DNA from: SZAS-18 sp038322235
Lineage (GTDB): Bacteria > Verrucomicrobiota > Verrucomicrobiia > Chthoniobacterales > SZAS-18
Assembly: GCA_038322235.1 (NCBI GenBank)
Contig: JBBQFQ010000004.1
Span: 102,457-166,456 of the forward strand
DNA length: 64,000 nt
Reading direction: 5' to 3'
Position numbers and translations under genes: made by a program. Under the pieces are notes generated by a model, which worked only from the letters and a program-made list of their open reading frames with translations, was not told where the DNA came from and did not search any database. Below, piece by piece: positions 33,558-42,373 of this stretch (within the stretch, counting starts at the first letter, position 1; every line of letters begins with the position of its first letter).

Positions 33558-35787
33558 TCAAGCGCTCGAGGGCGGGGTCGGGCGAAGCGCCGAGCTGCGT
33601 CGCCTTCTTGTAGTGCTGATCGGCGAGTTGCTTCGAAGGGGGCTCGCCCGTCGCGTAGACGACCGCCAGATTGAAGTGGGCGTCCGCGTAGCCGGGGTTC
33701 AGCGCGATGGCCTTCTTGAACTCCTGCTCAGCCGCCTCCGGCCAGCCCTTCTGGCCCGCCACGATCCCAAGATGGTTGTGGGCGGTCGCACTCTTCGGAT
33801 CGAGCGCGATGGCTTTCGTGAGCTGATCGATCGCGTCGTCGAGCTTCTTCATCCGGTAGTACACAATGCCGAGCGACGAGCGGGAAAACGCGTCGTTCGG
33901 ATTCCCCATGAGCGCGCGTTTCAGCGTGATCTCAGCCTGCTTGAGCTTCCCTTGGCGGAGCTGCGCCACTCCCAGGTTCGACCGCGCGTAGAGGTTTTGC
34001 GGATCCTTGGCCAGAATGCGTTCGGCGGACTTCTCCGCGTCCGTGAATCGTCCGCCGTCGATCTGCTCCTTCATCTCCCGGGCGACCGGCAGGAGTTCAT
34101 CCGGCACGCGGGGATTCAAATTCGTTTCGACCTGTGGACCGGTCGGAGGCGTGCTGCCCGGCAGGGCGTCACCGGCCGACTCGTCCGGTTTTCCGTCGCC
34201 TTTGCCGTCGCGCTTGATGCCGATGATGATTCCCTCCATCGACGAGCTGTTCGCGGAACCCGAGGTAATCTCGGTGTCACGGAACATCGCGCGCATTTCA
34301 TCGGTCAGTTGAATGGTGGGAGATCCGAGCAGCGCCACCTGATCGTTGAGCGTTTTCGACTGCACCTCGAGCCGGGCCAGTTCCTGGGTGAGGAGTTTGC
34401 GAGCCTGCTCGCGCTTCGCTTGCTCCTTGAGCTGCTGGAGGACGATGCCCTTGAGCAATTCGTTCTCTTTCGTCATGCGCTGTTTTTCCTCACTCGTGAC
34501 GCCCTGCTTCCGCACATCGGCGAGGTCCTTCGTCGTCTGCTCGAGACGGGCGTTGAGTTCGGTGATGTTCGTTTCGAATTTGTCGTTCTGGGTGCGGGCG
34601 AGAGCGAGCTGATCGCGAATGGAAACGATCTCGCCGCGGAGCTGCTCCGTCTCCTTCTTCTTCTCGTCGGACTCGGCCGTGAGGCGCTGCACCGCGCCTT
34701 CGGCGGTCTCCAGCTTCTTCGTCAATTCGACGTTCGACGCGAGCAGCGTATCGATCCGCGTATTCGCGTCCTTGGCCGCGTCCGCGCGTTCCGTGGCCGT
34801 GTCGCGCTCCTTCGTGAGCCCCCCGAGGCGCTCGCTCGCCTCGGCCAGCTTGCGCGCGGCTTCCTCCCGTTCCTTCCCGGTCGAATCCGCGCGTCCCTCG
34901 GCGGCGGCCACCTGCTTCTTCAGTTCCGCCACCTGCTCCCGCAATGCCTTGCGGGTTTCGGCAGCGTCGGGATTCCGCGAGAGTGCTTCCTGGGCGGTGT
35001 CCTTCGCCCTCTTGAGCTGGGTCTCGAGATCGGTGACCTCACTCGTCGCGCGCTCCGCCCGCTTTTTCTCCGTGCGGACCTCGATCCGGGTCGACTGCAG
35101 CTGAAGTTCCAGCTTGTCGCGCTCCTCCTTCGCGGCCGCGAGCGCCTTGCGGTTTTCCTCCAGTTCCTTTTGCAACTTCTCCAGCTTGCCCCGGGCCTCC
35201 TGCGTGGAACGCGTCGGAACTTCCGGCGGCGGCGTGGGCATGCGCGCGGCCCCGGCTTCAGGCAGCGTCCGATTGGAAAAATATTCCGGCTCGTTCGTCG
35301 GGAGCGGGTCCGTCCCGTCGCCGGATGGGACGTAGCGAGGCGCCCGGGCATTGCCGCCCGGAACCGGAGGCGGCGGCGTCGAGCGGGGAATCGCCGCAGG
35401 CGTCGCCTTGGGAGCCGCCGCCGGTTCGGCGGCCGGCCGCGGGTCACCCGGTTTTTCGAACTGCAGTCGCTGCTCCGCGCGTACGATCGCCTCGCCGGTC
35501 TTGCGGGACCGATACTGGACGATGAGCGGCTGCCAGTTCGGATTGCGCTGCGAAATCTGCTCCAGCAGCGTGGAGGCGAAGCGGAACTTCGAAATGGCCA
35601 GCTTGATCTGACCGTCGCGCTCGAGCTTCTCTCCCTGCTGAACGGACGTGAAAGCCTTCAGAAAAAGTTCGGAAGGATCCTCGTTGTCCTGCTGCGCGGG
35701 GGCGCTGAGGGCGAGCACCAAGGCAGAGAGTAAAAACGCGGCCCAGCGGACCGCCCGGCGGATGGAAGACGCCACAAAGGAAGGCAT
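33547..35787 (-). CDS. Exported coiled-coil and TPR repeat protein
   Basis: The 746-residue protein begins with a signal peptide (AAFLLSALVLALSAPAQ) and a helical pair. A proline-rich linker (PPPPVPGG) follows. A long coiled coil of about 300 residues comes next, dense in Lys, Glu, Arg and Ala (KLEKLQKELEENRKALAAAK and similar). A C-terminal array of TPR motifs completes it (YARSNLGVAQLRQGKLKQAE, FSRSSLGIVYYRMKKLDDAI, HNHLGIVAGQKGWPEAAEQE). This is a periplasmic scaffold type, and no enzymatic motif is visible. The start is set at 35785-35787, before the signal peptide. Confidence 0.85.
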   Translation of the reverse strand: MPSFVASSIRRAVRWAAFLLSALVLALSAPAQQDNEDPSELFLKAFTSVQQGEKLERDGQIKLAISKFRFASTLLEQISQRNPNWQPLIVQYRSRKTGEAIVRAEQRLQFEKPGDPRPAAEPAAAPKATPAAIPRSTPPPPVPGGNARAPRYVPSGDGTDPLPTNEPEYFSNRTLPEAGAARMPTPPPEVPTRSTQEARGKLEKLQKELEENRKALAAAKEERDKLELQLQSTRIEVRTEKKRAERATSEVTDLETQLKRAKDTAQEALSRNPDAAETRKALREQVAELKKQVAAAEGRADSTGKEREEAARKLAEASERLGGLTKERDTATERADAAKDANTRIDTLLASNVELTKKLETAEGAVQRLTAESDEKKKETEQLRGEIVSIRDQLALARTQNDKFETNITELNARLEQTTKDLADVRKQGVTSEEKQRMTKENELLKGIVLQQLKEQAKREQARKLLTQELARLEVQSKTLNDQVALLGSPTIQLTDEMRAMFRDTEITSGSANSSSMEGIIIGIKRDGKGDGKPDESAGDALPGSTPPTGPQVETNLNPRVPDELLPVAREMKEQIDGGRFTDAEKSAERILAKDPQNLYARSNLGVAQLRQGKLKQAEITLKRALMGNPNDAFSRSSLGIVYYRMKKLDDAIDQLTKAIALDPKSATAHNHLGIVAGQKGWPEAAEQEFKKAIALNPGYADAHFNLAVVYATGEPPSKQLADQHYKKATQLGASPDPALERLIRN

Positions 35788-35891
35788 TGGATCTGTTCGA
35801 AGGTACAGCACAGCGTCGGGCGAAGAAATAGCACCACGGCCCCCTTTTACAAATCGCCCCCACCGCGCCGCCCGACCCAGCCTGTGACGCA

Positions 35892-36608
35892 TCAGGCGGC
35901 CTGCTGGCGGACCTCGACCCGACCATCGGAATAACCGATCAAAACGCGTTCCGCCGTTCCCAGAAAGAGTCCCGTATCCACCACGCCCGGGATGTCCAGG
36001 ATGCCCGCTTCGAGCGCGCGAGCCGCGGCGCCATCGGCAAGGGGCTGCTCACAGGCACAGTCGAGCGTGAGGTTTCCGTTGTCGGTCAAAAAAGCGTCCT
36101 TTGTCTTCACCGGATCAGGGCGCAGCGTCGGGATCAGCCCGAGTGCCTTCAGCCGGCGGACGACGTAGCCGTGAGCGAGCGGAATGACCTCCACGGGGAT
36201 CCGGCCGCGCTCGCCGAGCGTCTTCACGAGCTTTTCCTCGCCAACGAGAATGATCTGACGCTTCGAGGCCGCGGCGACGATGCGCTCCCGGACGAGCGCG
36301 CCACCCCAGCCTTTCACCAGATCGAGATTTGACGAGACCTCGTCCGCGCCGTCCACGGTCAGGTCCAGTTCGAGGTCTTCCGTCAGCTCAATGATCGGAA
36401 TCCCGAGCTCCCGGGCCTGCCGGTCGGAGGCATTCGAGGTGGGCACGCCCATGACGTTCAGTCCGGCCTTCACCCGCTCCCCGAGTTTCGCGATGAAGGC
36501 GGCCGACGCGCGTCCCGAGCCGAGTCCGATGCGCGCGCCATCGTGAATCAGATCGAGGACATAGGCAGCGACGGAGAGGACGGCGGGATCGTTGGAGACG
36601 TTGGACAT
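35892..36608 (-). CDS. rpiA: Ribose-5-phosphate isomerase A
   Basis: The 238-residue protein interconverts ribose 5-phosphate and ribulose 5-phosphate in the pentose phosphate pathway. The signatures are GLGSGRASAAFIAKLG (phosphate loop), DLTVDGADEV (catalytic Asp pair), KGWGGALVRERIVA and VVDTGLFLG. The length is normal. The start at 36606-36608 (MSNVSNDPA) is the usual family beginning. It is divergent from the fructose-bisphosphatase gene, with 137 bases between starts, so the two carbon-metabolism genes may share a control region. Confidence 0.93.
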   Translation of the reverse strand: MSNVSNDPAVLSVAAYVLDLIHDGARIGLGSGRASAAFIAKLGERVKAGLNVMGVPTSNASDRQARELGIPIIELTEDLELDLTVDGADEVSSNLDLVKGWGGALVRERIVAAASKRQIILVGEEKLVKTLGERGRIPVEVIPLAHGYVVRRLKALGLIPTLRPDPVKTKDAFLTDNGNLTLDCACEQPLADGAAARALEAGILDIPGVVDTGLFLGTAERVLIGYSDGRVEVRQQAA

Positions 36609-36745
36609 GGGCGTGCGGGAAAGCGGCAGAATGCGGAGCGCCGCGGGCGAAATCAATCCGCAATCGCGGTCTCCGGAGATCCGGGCGAAACATGGCTTTG
36701 AGATCGCCAAGCGGTCGGGGTCCCGCCAATCTCACCGCTCCCTCC

Positions 36746-38686
36746 ATGAATTCCGCCGCCGACCACGCCCGCATCGCCGCCCTCCGCCCGCTGGCGCACG
36801 AGTTTCCCAGTCGCAACGCCGCCATCGCCGAGATCGCCCGTTCCGCCGCTGAACTGACCCTGCCCAAGGGGACCATCCACATCATCAGCGACATCCATGG
36901 CGAGGACAAAAAGCTCCGCCACGTCATCAACAACGCCTCCGGAACGCTCCGTCCGCTCGTGGAGAAAATGTTCCGCGAGCGGCTGCCGGCCGCGGAATTT
37001 CAGGAGCTCCTGACGCTGATCTTTTATCCCGCCGAGATGATCGAGCGGCTCGGGAACGCGCTGACGACCGTGGCGGCCCAGCAGGACTTTGCCCTGCCCG
37101 TCCTCTCGCGGCTCTTCGAGATCGTGCGCGCCCTCGCCGGCCGCCGCAGCCTCGGCCGCACGACGGAGCTTTTTCCCACCGCCTACCGCGATCTGCTCGC
37201 GGAGGTGCTTCATGCGCCGGCCGCCGGACGAGGCGACGAATTTTCCGCCGCGATCGTGCATGAACTCGCCGCCCGGGGCCGGGTGCTGCACTTCATCCAC
37301 GTCACATGCCGTCTGATCCGGAACCTCGCCGTCGATGAGCTCGTGATCGCCGGGGACGCGTGGGATCGAGGGGCCCGCGGCGACCGCGTCATGGATTACC
37401 TGATGCAGCAGCCGAACGTCGCGTTCGTCTGGGGAAACCATGACGCCGCCTGGCTCGGGGCCTGTCTCGGACACGAAGCGCTGATCTGTCACGTGCTCCG
37501 GATTTCGCTCCGCTACGGCCGGCTGCCGCAGCTCGAGGAAGGCTACGGCATTCCCTTGCAGCCACTCGAGCGTCTCGCGCGGACCGCGTATGCCAACGAT
37601 CCCGCCACGTTCTTCAAGGCCAAGACCTCAGGGCTCCGAGAACCGGAGATCGTGGCGCGGATGCAGAAGGCGGCGGCCGTGATGCAGTTCAAGCTCGAAG
37701 GGCAGATGATCGCGCGTCATCCGGAGTGGGAGATCGACAATCGACGGCTCCTCCACCGAATCGATCGGGCGGCCGGCACCATCGAGATCGACGGCATCCG
37801 CCATTCCCTGCGCGACGCCCATCTTCCGACGCTCGACGCCGCTGATCCCTATGCGCTGAACGCGGAGGAAACCGCGTGTCTGGCGAGCCTGCGGGGTTCC
37901 TTCCTCGCGAGTCGCAAGCTCTGGGAGCACATGCGCTGGATGGTGGCGCAGGGCCGGCTCGTCATTCAGCGCGAGCAGTGTCTGATCTTCCACGGCTGCA
38001 TCGCCGTGGATGCCAAGGGCGAAGCGCTGCCCATGCCGGTGGGCGATGCGGTGTTCCGTGGACGGCCGCTCTTTCACGAAATCGAGCGCGTGATCTACCG
38101 CATGATGGAGGGGGATCTGAAGGAGCTCGACCTCCTCTGGTATCTCTGGTGCGGTCCGGCCTCACCGCTCTTCGGGAAGGATCGGATCACCACGTTCGAG
38201 AATGATTTCATCGAGGACGCGAGCACCCATCACGAGACGAAGAACCCCTACTTCGCGCTCATTCACGAAGTTTGGTTCTGCGAGAAGGTCCTTGCCGAGT
38301 TTGGGGCGGACCCGGCCACCGGCTTGATCGTGAACGGGCACGTCCCGGTGAAGCTCGAAAAGGGCGAGTCGCCGTTGAAGCGCAGCGGCAAGGCGATCAC
38401 GATCGACGGCGCCTTCTCGGAAGCCTACGGGGACCGCGGCTACACCCTTCTGCTCGAGCCGGGAGCGATCAAACTCGCGCTCCATTCCCACTTCGAATCG
38501 GTGGCGGAGGCGGTAAGGGCCGGCGCAGACATCATCCCGACGATTACCGTCGTCCGCGAATGGGACCAGCCGCACCGAGTGGCGCAAAGCGGACGCGGCG
38601 ACGAACTGCGGGCGTTGATCGATCAACTGGCGACGCTCGACGCCGCGTTCGCCGCGCACGAACTGATCGCGCGCCAGGACGCGTAA
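36746..38686 (+). CDS. fbp: Fructose-1,6-bisphosphatase class III
   Basis: The 646-residue protein is of the metallophosphatase-fold class III type known from Firmicutes, Bacteroidetes and Verrucomicrobia. The metal-binding motifs are in order: IISDIHGEDKKL, VIAGDAWDRGARGDRVMDYL, VWGNHDAAWLG and later NGHVPVK. The stretches TRLIRNL-like CRLIRNLAVDEL and GDLKELDLLWYLWCGPASPLFGK (quoted only in part by family) are also characteristic. It hydrolyses fructose 1,6-bisphosphate in gluconeogenesis. The start at 36746 (MNSAADHARI) is preferred to an in-frame ATG 18 codons earlier, which would lie in the leader. Confidence 0.93.
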   Translation: MNSAADHARIAALRPLAHEFPSRNAAIAEIARSAAELTLPKGTIHIISDIHGEDKKLRHVINNASGTLRPLVEKMFRERLPAAEFQELLTLIFYPAEMIERLGNALTTVAAQQDFALPVLSRLFEIVRALAGRRSLGRTTELFPTAYRDLLAEVLHAPAAGRGDEFSAAIVHELAARGRVLHFIHVTCRLIRNLAVDELVIAGDAWDRGARGDRVMDYLMQQPNVAFVWGNHDAAWLGACLGHEALICHVLRISLRYGRLPQLEEGYGIPLQPLERLARTAYANDPATFFKAKTSGLREPEIVARMQKAAAVMQFKLEGQMIARHPEWEIDNRRLLHRIDRAAGTIEIDGIRHSLRDAHLPTLDAADPYALNAEETACLASLRGSFLASRKLWEHMRWMVAQGRLVIQREQCLIFHGCIAVDAKGEALPMPVGDAVFRGRPLFHEIERVIYRMMEGDLKELDLLWYLWCGPASPLFGKDRITTFENDFIEDASTHHETKNPYFALIHEVWFCEKVLAEFGADPATGLIVNGHVPVKLEKGESPLKRSGKAITIDGAFSEAYGDRGYTLLLEPGAIKLALHSHFESVAEAVRAGADIIPTITVVREWDQPHRVAQSGRGDELRALIDQLATLDAAFAAHELIARQDA

Positions 38687-39228
38687 GAACGGCCGGGTGG
38701 GCACCTCACGCCGCGCTCACGCTCGTCCTCGGGCACCATTTCCAAGCGCTCAAACCAAGCGCGCACCGCCTCGATATCGGTCGGGCGCATGACGGCGCCA
38801 CCCCCAGTTCCCGCAGAAGCCACGTTCGCGACGCTGCAGCCAAGGGTCGGACCAAAGATTTCGCTCGCGATCACTTGCGCCACTGTGAGCTTCTGCAATG
38901 CGAATCGCAGGCGCCCGTTCACGAATGATTGCGCTCCGTCAGGCATTGGGATCCGGCTGGAGCGCAGGCCGGCGGAACCAACCCCCGCGGGAAGCGTCGC
39001 CACCGTTGACCCGGGCGCGGCTCGAACACGTGAATTTGCGGGCGTTGAGTTCGTCACCGTCGTGAGGCGCTTTCTCGCGAAGCGCGCATCAATCTCGTGA
39101 TCAGCGACCGGGTGCTGGCGCGGCCGAGCCCGGTGACGATTCGACTCGAAGGTACGACCGCGCCGGAGTCCATTAACGTTCTTTGCACATCGAAGAGTCT
39201 GCTGCTCTCGTTGGACGGGAACGTAAAA
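38687..39228. other. Gene-poor stretch
   Basis: Several frames are open on both strands over these 540 bases, but none has a convincing start, composition or recognisable motif. It may hold degraded coding sequence. No RNA gene or clear repeat was seen. Confidence 0.35.
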
Positions 39229-39576
39229 TTAACCGAACGGCAGCCCGCTAAGAGACCGAAAAAGGTTAAGAAAGCCAACACACCAAATACAGAGACAAAA
39301 ACCGAACACCACGGCGGAAACATCAGATCGCAAGCTCTCTTTCAGCACTTTTCGCATTGCGAGCTCTAATAGAAGAATCAGGAGCAAGAGACTACAAATG
39401 TCGCAGAGACGAAAAACTAAAAGGGAGGAAATTCCTAATGAGCTTACCAATTCATCGTACCACGTCGAACGTCCGATCCATACAGTCGCGACACCAAACA
39501 CGAATACAAGCGCAATGCCTATCAGTTGAGTGCGATTTTGCGACCGCGCCGTATCTAACGAAGCCGCATGAATCAT
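39229..39576 (-). CDS. Small multi-span membrane protein (115 residues)
   Basis: From the ATG at 39574-39576 the protein has three or four hydrophobic segments (LIGIALVFVFGVATVWIG, LGISSLLVFRLCDICSLLLLI, AVVFGFCLCIWCVGFL). The region is clearly lower in GC than its surroundings, with codons such as TTA and ATA that are otherwise rare here, which suggests recent transfer. An overlapping hydrophobic frame at 39054-39323 could mean a frameshifted continuation. No family is recognised. Confidence 0.45.
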   Translation of the reverse strand: MIHAASLDTARSQNRTQLIGIALVFVFGVATVWIGRSTWYDELVSSLGISSLLVFRLCDICSLLLLILLLELAMRKVLKESLRSDVSAVVFGFCLCIWCVGFLNLFRSLSGLPFG

Positions 39577-40324
39577 GTATATTAGGGTCAGCGGAGGACG
39601 CATCCCTGTCAATACTCGTCGGCGCGGCGTTTCGCAGCGGCTCATGGCGCCTGAGAATTCGCGGTGAGCAGCGCCAAAAGCGGGCAGGTCGATCAGTTCA
39701 CCCGATCTGAAATCGCCTCGCCGCAATCCGCAAGGACGACATTCTCGGTGCGACCGAGCCCGTCGTCGGTTCAGCCGATAGGCTCTCGGTAGTGGATCCG
39801 CTTCAGGCCCGCCCCTGCCGGCATCGCTTGAGTTTTGCGCGCGGCGACCTCCGATGCGGATCACCGACTCATCGATGAGCGCAGTCTCACCTTCGACCGA
39901 CAGATCGCCGTGCGCCTGCGTGCGCAGCGCGCGCTGGTGGAGAAAGCGCAGGAGAACGTCCGCGCTGGCGCATCTCGTGCGCCCCGGCATCGCGCCCAGA
40001 TCTGGTGGAATGGCAGGAATTGCTCGGCCAAAAATTCGACACCCTGCTCGCTACGATTGCAACAGGAAACAGCTGAGGATGCCGCTGGAGGGTAAGCACG
40101 CAAGCCCCCCGCCTTGCCGCGGGGCGGAAAGCAAAGAGCGGGCACCTTTGCGAGTGCCCGCCCTGCTTCACGGATGTTCATGATGATTTCTTCCGTTGGG
40201 TTTTTCTCTCGCCGGGAGCGGATTGACTCGGGTGCCCGAGCTGGTCCGGCTGACGCGGAAGTCTGTTCCACTGGGGTTGGCGACTGTCTCGCCGGACCGA
40301 CTGACCGATGGCCTCCGTCCCCGC
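39577..40324. other. Gene-poor stretch with a coding fragment
   Basis: No complete gene is supported. A short plus-strand frame ending in TGA at 40074-40076 (DLVEWQELLGQKFDTLLATI and six further residues) reads like the C-terminus of a protein, but its upstream part is out of frame. It is probably a remnant. A hairpin lies at 40138-40161. Confidence 0.35.
40138..40161. terminator. 8-bp perfect hairpin, possible terminator
   Basis: GCGGGCAC (40138-40145) pairs with GTGCCCGC (40154-40161) around eight bases. On the minus strand a T-containing stretch follows. It lies 164 bases beyond the stop of the minus-strand gene at 40325-40870, so assignment to that gene is tentative. Confidence 0.35.
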
Positions 40325-40870
40325 TTAAACCATCGGCAGATTCTCCGCCGGCGTCGGCGCCAGCGGCGGCGCGGTGGGCTTCTTCGGCCTCCGCTTCTTC
40401 AGCGCCCGGAGTTCGCCAAGAAGCTCCTCGTGTCCGGCTCCCGGGCCGAAGCGTTTGGCCGTCTCATAGACGGCCAGCGCCGAGCCGTAGAACTCCGACC
40501 CGAAGAGCAGCGCCGTGTCATCGACACCCTGCTTCACGTGCGCGAGGAGGGAACTGAGCGCCAAAAGCGTCTCGCGACGACTCTTGGCGGCTTCGATGTC
40601 CTCGACAGCGAGTTGCCGGGCGACCAGCCGGGCATCCTGCTTGGCCAGGACGAGCGCCCGGGCCGCAAAGGGCTCGTTTCGCTTGCCCAGCCGCGCTCCG
40701 CGCGACCGATCCTGTGGTTTGAGGTTTTGCAGGAACGTCCCGGCACTCACGACGGCGCGCACAGCGGCGTCGAGAGCGTCGATCTGCTCCTGCCCGATTT
40801 TATTGAGGTTTTGATTTTCGAATTGCTTGGTTTTCTTACGTTGTTGCAGTGGATGCTCCAAGCCCTCCAA
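40325..40870 (-). CDS. Hypothetical helical protein (about 181 residues)
   Basis: The frame encodes a largely helical protein (DALDAAVRAVVSAGTFLQNL, LVARQLAVEDIEAAKSRRET, FGSEFYGSALAVYETAKRFG) with a basic, proline-rich tail (RRPKKPTAPPLAP). I know no function for it. The first codon available is TTG at 40868-40870, and the true start may lie a few codons inside. An AT-rich stretch upstream (40915-40985) with the inverted repeat AACAAT/ATTGTT probably contains its promoter. Confidence 0.65.
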   Translation of the reverse strand: MEGLEHPLQQRKKTKQFENQNLNKIGQEQIDALDAAVRAVVSAGTFLQNLKPQDRSRGARLGKRNEPFAARALVLAKQDARLVARQLAVEDIEAAKSRRETLLALSSLLAHVKQGVDDTALLFGSEFYGSALAVYETAKRFGPGAGHEELLGELRALKKRRPKKPTAPPLAPTPAENLPMV

Positions 40871-41164
40871 AGGAAGAGCAGGAGCGGTGAAATGTCACCG
40901 AAGTGACGACAGAAAATACCTGCTTTTTTTTGAACACGTCCAGATGAATTATGCGTTCGTCCGAACAATATCCTTATTGTTATCGACTTGAAGGCGAATC
41001 GACCTGTCAGACGATGTACTCGGTCAACGGGAGTGGACGCGGTCATCGGGATCGCGGGCCGAAGGTCAGACCCAAGCCTACTGCCCGGTAGGCCCAGAGT
41101 CAGGCCTTCAGCCTGCAGCGCTCGCGCCGTCGCGACGGCCGACCCGGCGCCGATCCAGAACGAA

Positions 41165-41944
41165 TCAGGACTTTCGCGCTTCGATCGCGGTGATCGCTTT
41201 CGTGATCGCCTCCGGCCCGACCGAGGTCTGGCCCATGAAGGGGCGATCCGTGATGAAGACCAGCGCGACCAGCGCGGACACCGCCATCACCTGCCCGCAG
41301 AGGCCCATGCTCCGGGCGAGAGTCTGTTCCATCAAGCAGGAGAGGACGACCATCAGCGCGAGCAGACCGCCGATCACGCGCCAGAACATTGGCGAAACCG
41401 CCTCGTGGGCGACCTCGATGCGCGCCTCGCGGGCTTCGGCGAGTCCATCCACCTGTTTCACCATGTCGGTATGGATGGTGGACTGGCGTCCCGGTTGCGG
41501 GCTGATCGCGAGCACCCCGCGGGAGATCGGCGCGAAGAGTTCACCGGTCTTCGGGCTGCTAACGCCGCGGTGCAGTTCCGGCCATTCGTCGTTGACGACC
41601 GACTTCGCGTAGGTGCGCAGGTGTTGGCGGATGGTTTCGAGGCTCGGATCGCCGTAGCGGGCAAGCAGGCGGTCGAGCTGGTTGATGTGGGAGGCCTCAC
41701 CGGCGACCAGCTGCTCGACCTTCCGGAAGTTGGACTGGGCCTGCACCAGGGCGAAGGCCAGCACGACCGTGCAGATGGACATGAGCGTGGATTGCGCGCG
41801 CACGGCAAACTCAGTGCCGTCCTTGTCGTCGGCCGTGGCCGCCACGCGACGCACGAGCCGCGGGACCACGGCCATGATCAGCCCGCTGACCCCGCAGAAA
41901 ATGAGAACGATGGCGAGGTCCGGGAGGGAGTAGAGCGAGTTCAT
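41165..41944 (-). CDS. DUF4239-like membrane protein
   Basis: The 259-residue protein has two N-terminal helices (DLAIVLIFCGVSGLIMAVVP and LMSICTVVLAFALVQAQSNF). A soluble middle domain (about 75-170) is followed by two C-terminal helices (FWRVIGGLLALMVVLSCLM and GLCGQVMAVSALVALVFITD). The EFAVRAQSTLMSICTVVLAF and EASHINQLDRLL stretches fit the DUF4239 family, which is uncharacterised. The start at 41942-41944 is preferred because the longer frame upstream runs into a dispersed repeat. Confidence 0.7.
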   Translation of the reverse strand: MNSLYSLPDLAIVLIFCGVSGLIMAVVPRLVRRVAATADDKDGTEFAVRAQSTLMSICTVVLAFALVQAQSNFRKVEQLVAGEASHINQLDRLLARYGDPSLETIRQHLRTYAKSVVNDEWPELHRGVSSPKTGELFAPISRGVLAISPQPGRQSTIHTDMVKQVDGLAEAREARIEVAHEAVSPMFWRVIGGLLALMVVLSCLMEQTLARSMGLCGQVMAVSALVALVFITDRPFMGQTSVGPEAITKAITAIEARKS

Positions 41945-42028
41945 GAATGGCTGAGAGGAGCGCGAGTGAATCGGGATCGACCGGCCAAGGCGAGGAATAT
42001 CTCCATTGGGTGATCGATTGCTGCCACC

Positions 42029-42204
42029 CGCGTAAACGTGGACGGGGTGCCTTTTATCGCGCCTGATCGCCCCCGGTCTGGCCAGGTAAGGCTGAGCTCC
42101 TGCTCGGCCCGCTCTTCTGCCGGCCACGCCACCGGCGGAGAATGGGGCAAGCAGGAGCTTGCCCGTACCTCGGCCCGAACCGATTCAGAGCGCCTCGATC
42201 TCCC
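42029..42204. repeat. Dispersed composite element, copy A (one array unit plus tail)
   Basis: A single unit of about 22-24 bp (CGTAAACGTGGACGGGGTGC, 42029-42052) is followed by the conserved tail at 42090-42169. The tail's left arm AGCTCCTGCT pairs exactly with AGCAGGAGCT at its right end. The right end also forms its own hairpin, GGGCAAGC/GCTTGCCC. The 20 bases at 42185-42204 recur exactly at 54955-54974. Related copies lie at 44938, 46460 and 54079. Confidence 0.75.
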
Positions 42205-42206
42205 CG

Positions 42207-42317
42207 ACGATCGCGGGCGAAGAGAGCGATCGCTAATTCCAACTTCGCGTCGTCAATCGTCATGTGGGCCGACTCGAGCACATCGGTTGGGATCTCCATG
42301 CTCAGCGTCGCATTCAT
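42207..42317 (-). pseudogene. N-terminal fragment of a UPF0175-like antitoxin gene
   Basis: From the ATG at 42315-42317 the first 37 codons read MNATLSMEIPTDVLESAHM and then a helix with KLELAIALFARDR. That is the usual start of UPF0175 (PF03683) proteins, small DNA-binding antitoxin-like proteins of 80-90 residues. After this point the expected SLGKAAELAG-type helix is missing and the frame enters the dispersed repeat copy A. The gene seems cut by the element. The family call rests on a short match. Confidence 0.45.
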
Positions 42318-42373
42318 GTGCCAATCCCAGTGGAGGATGTCGCCGCGGCAAGCGGCCGGATCCGAGCCGCGTT

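Noticed and set aside
33466..35733. 755-residue plus-strand frame
   Set aside because: It is antisense to the coiled-coil/TPR gene, a common effect of high GC and Leu/Arg codon symmetry.
38623..39100. Possible genes on both strands after the fructose-bisphosphatase gene
   Set aside because: The frames overlap each other, lack motifs and ribosome sites, and none is clearly better than the others.
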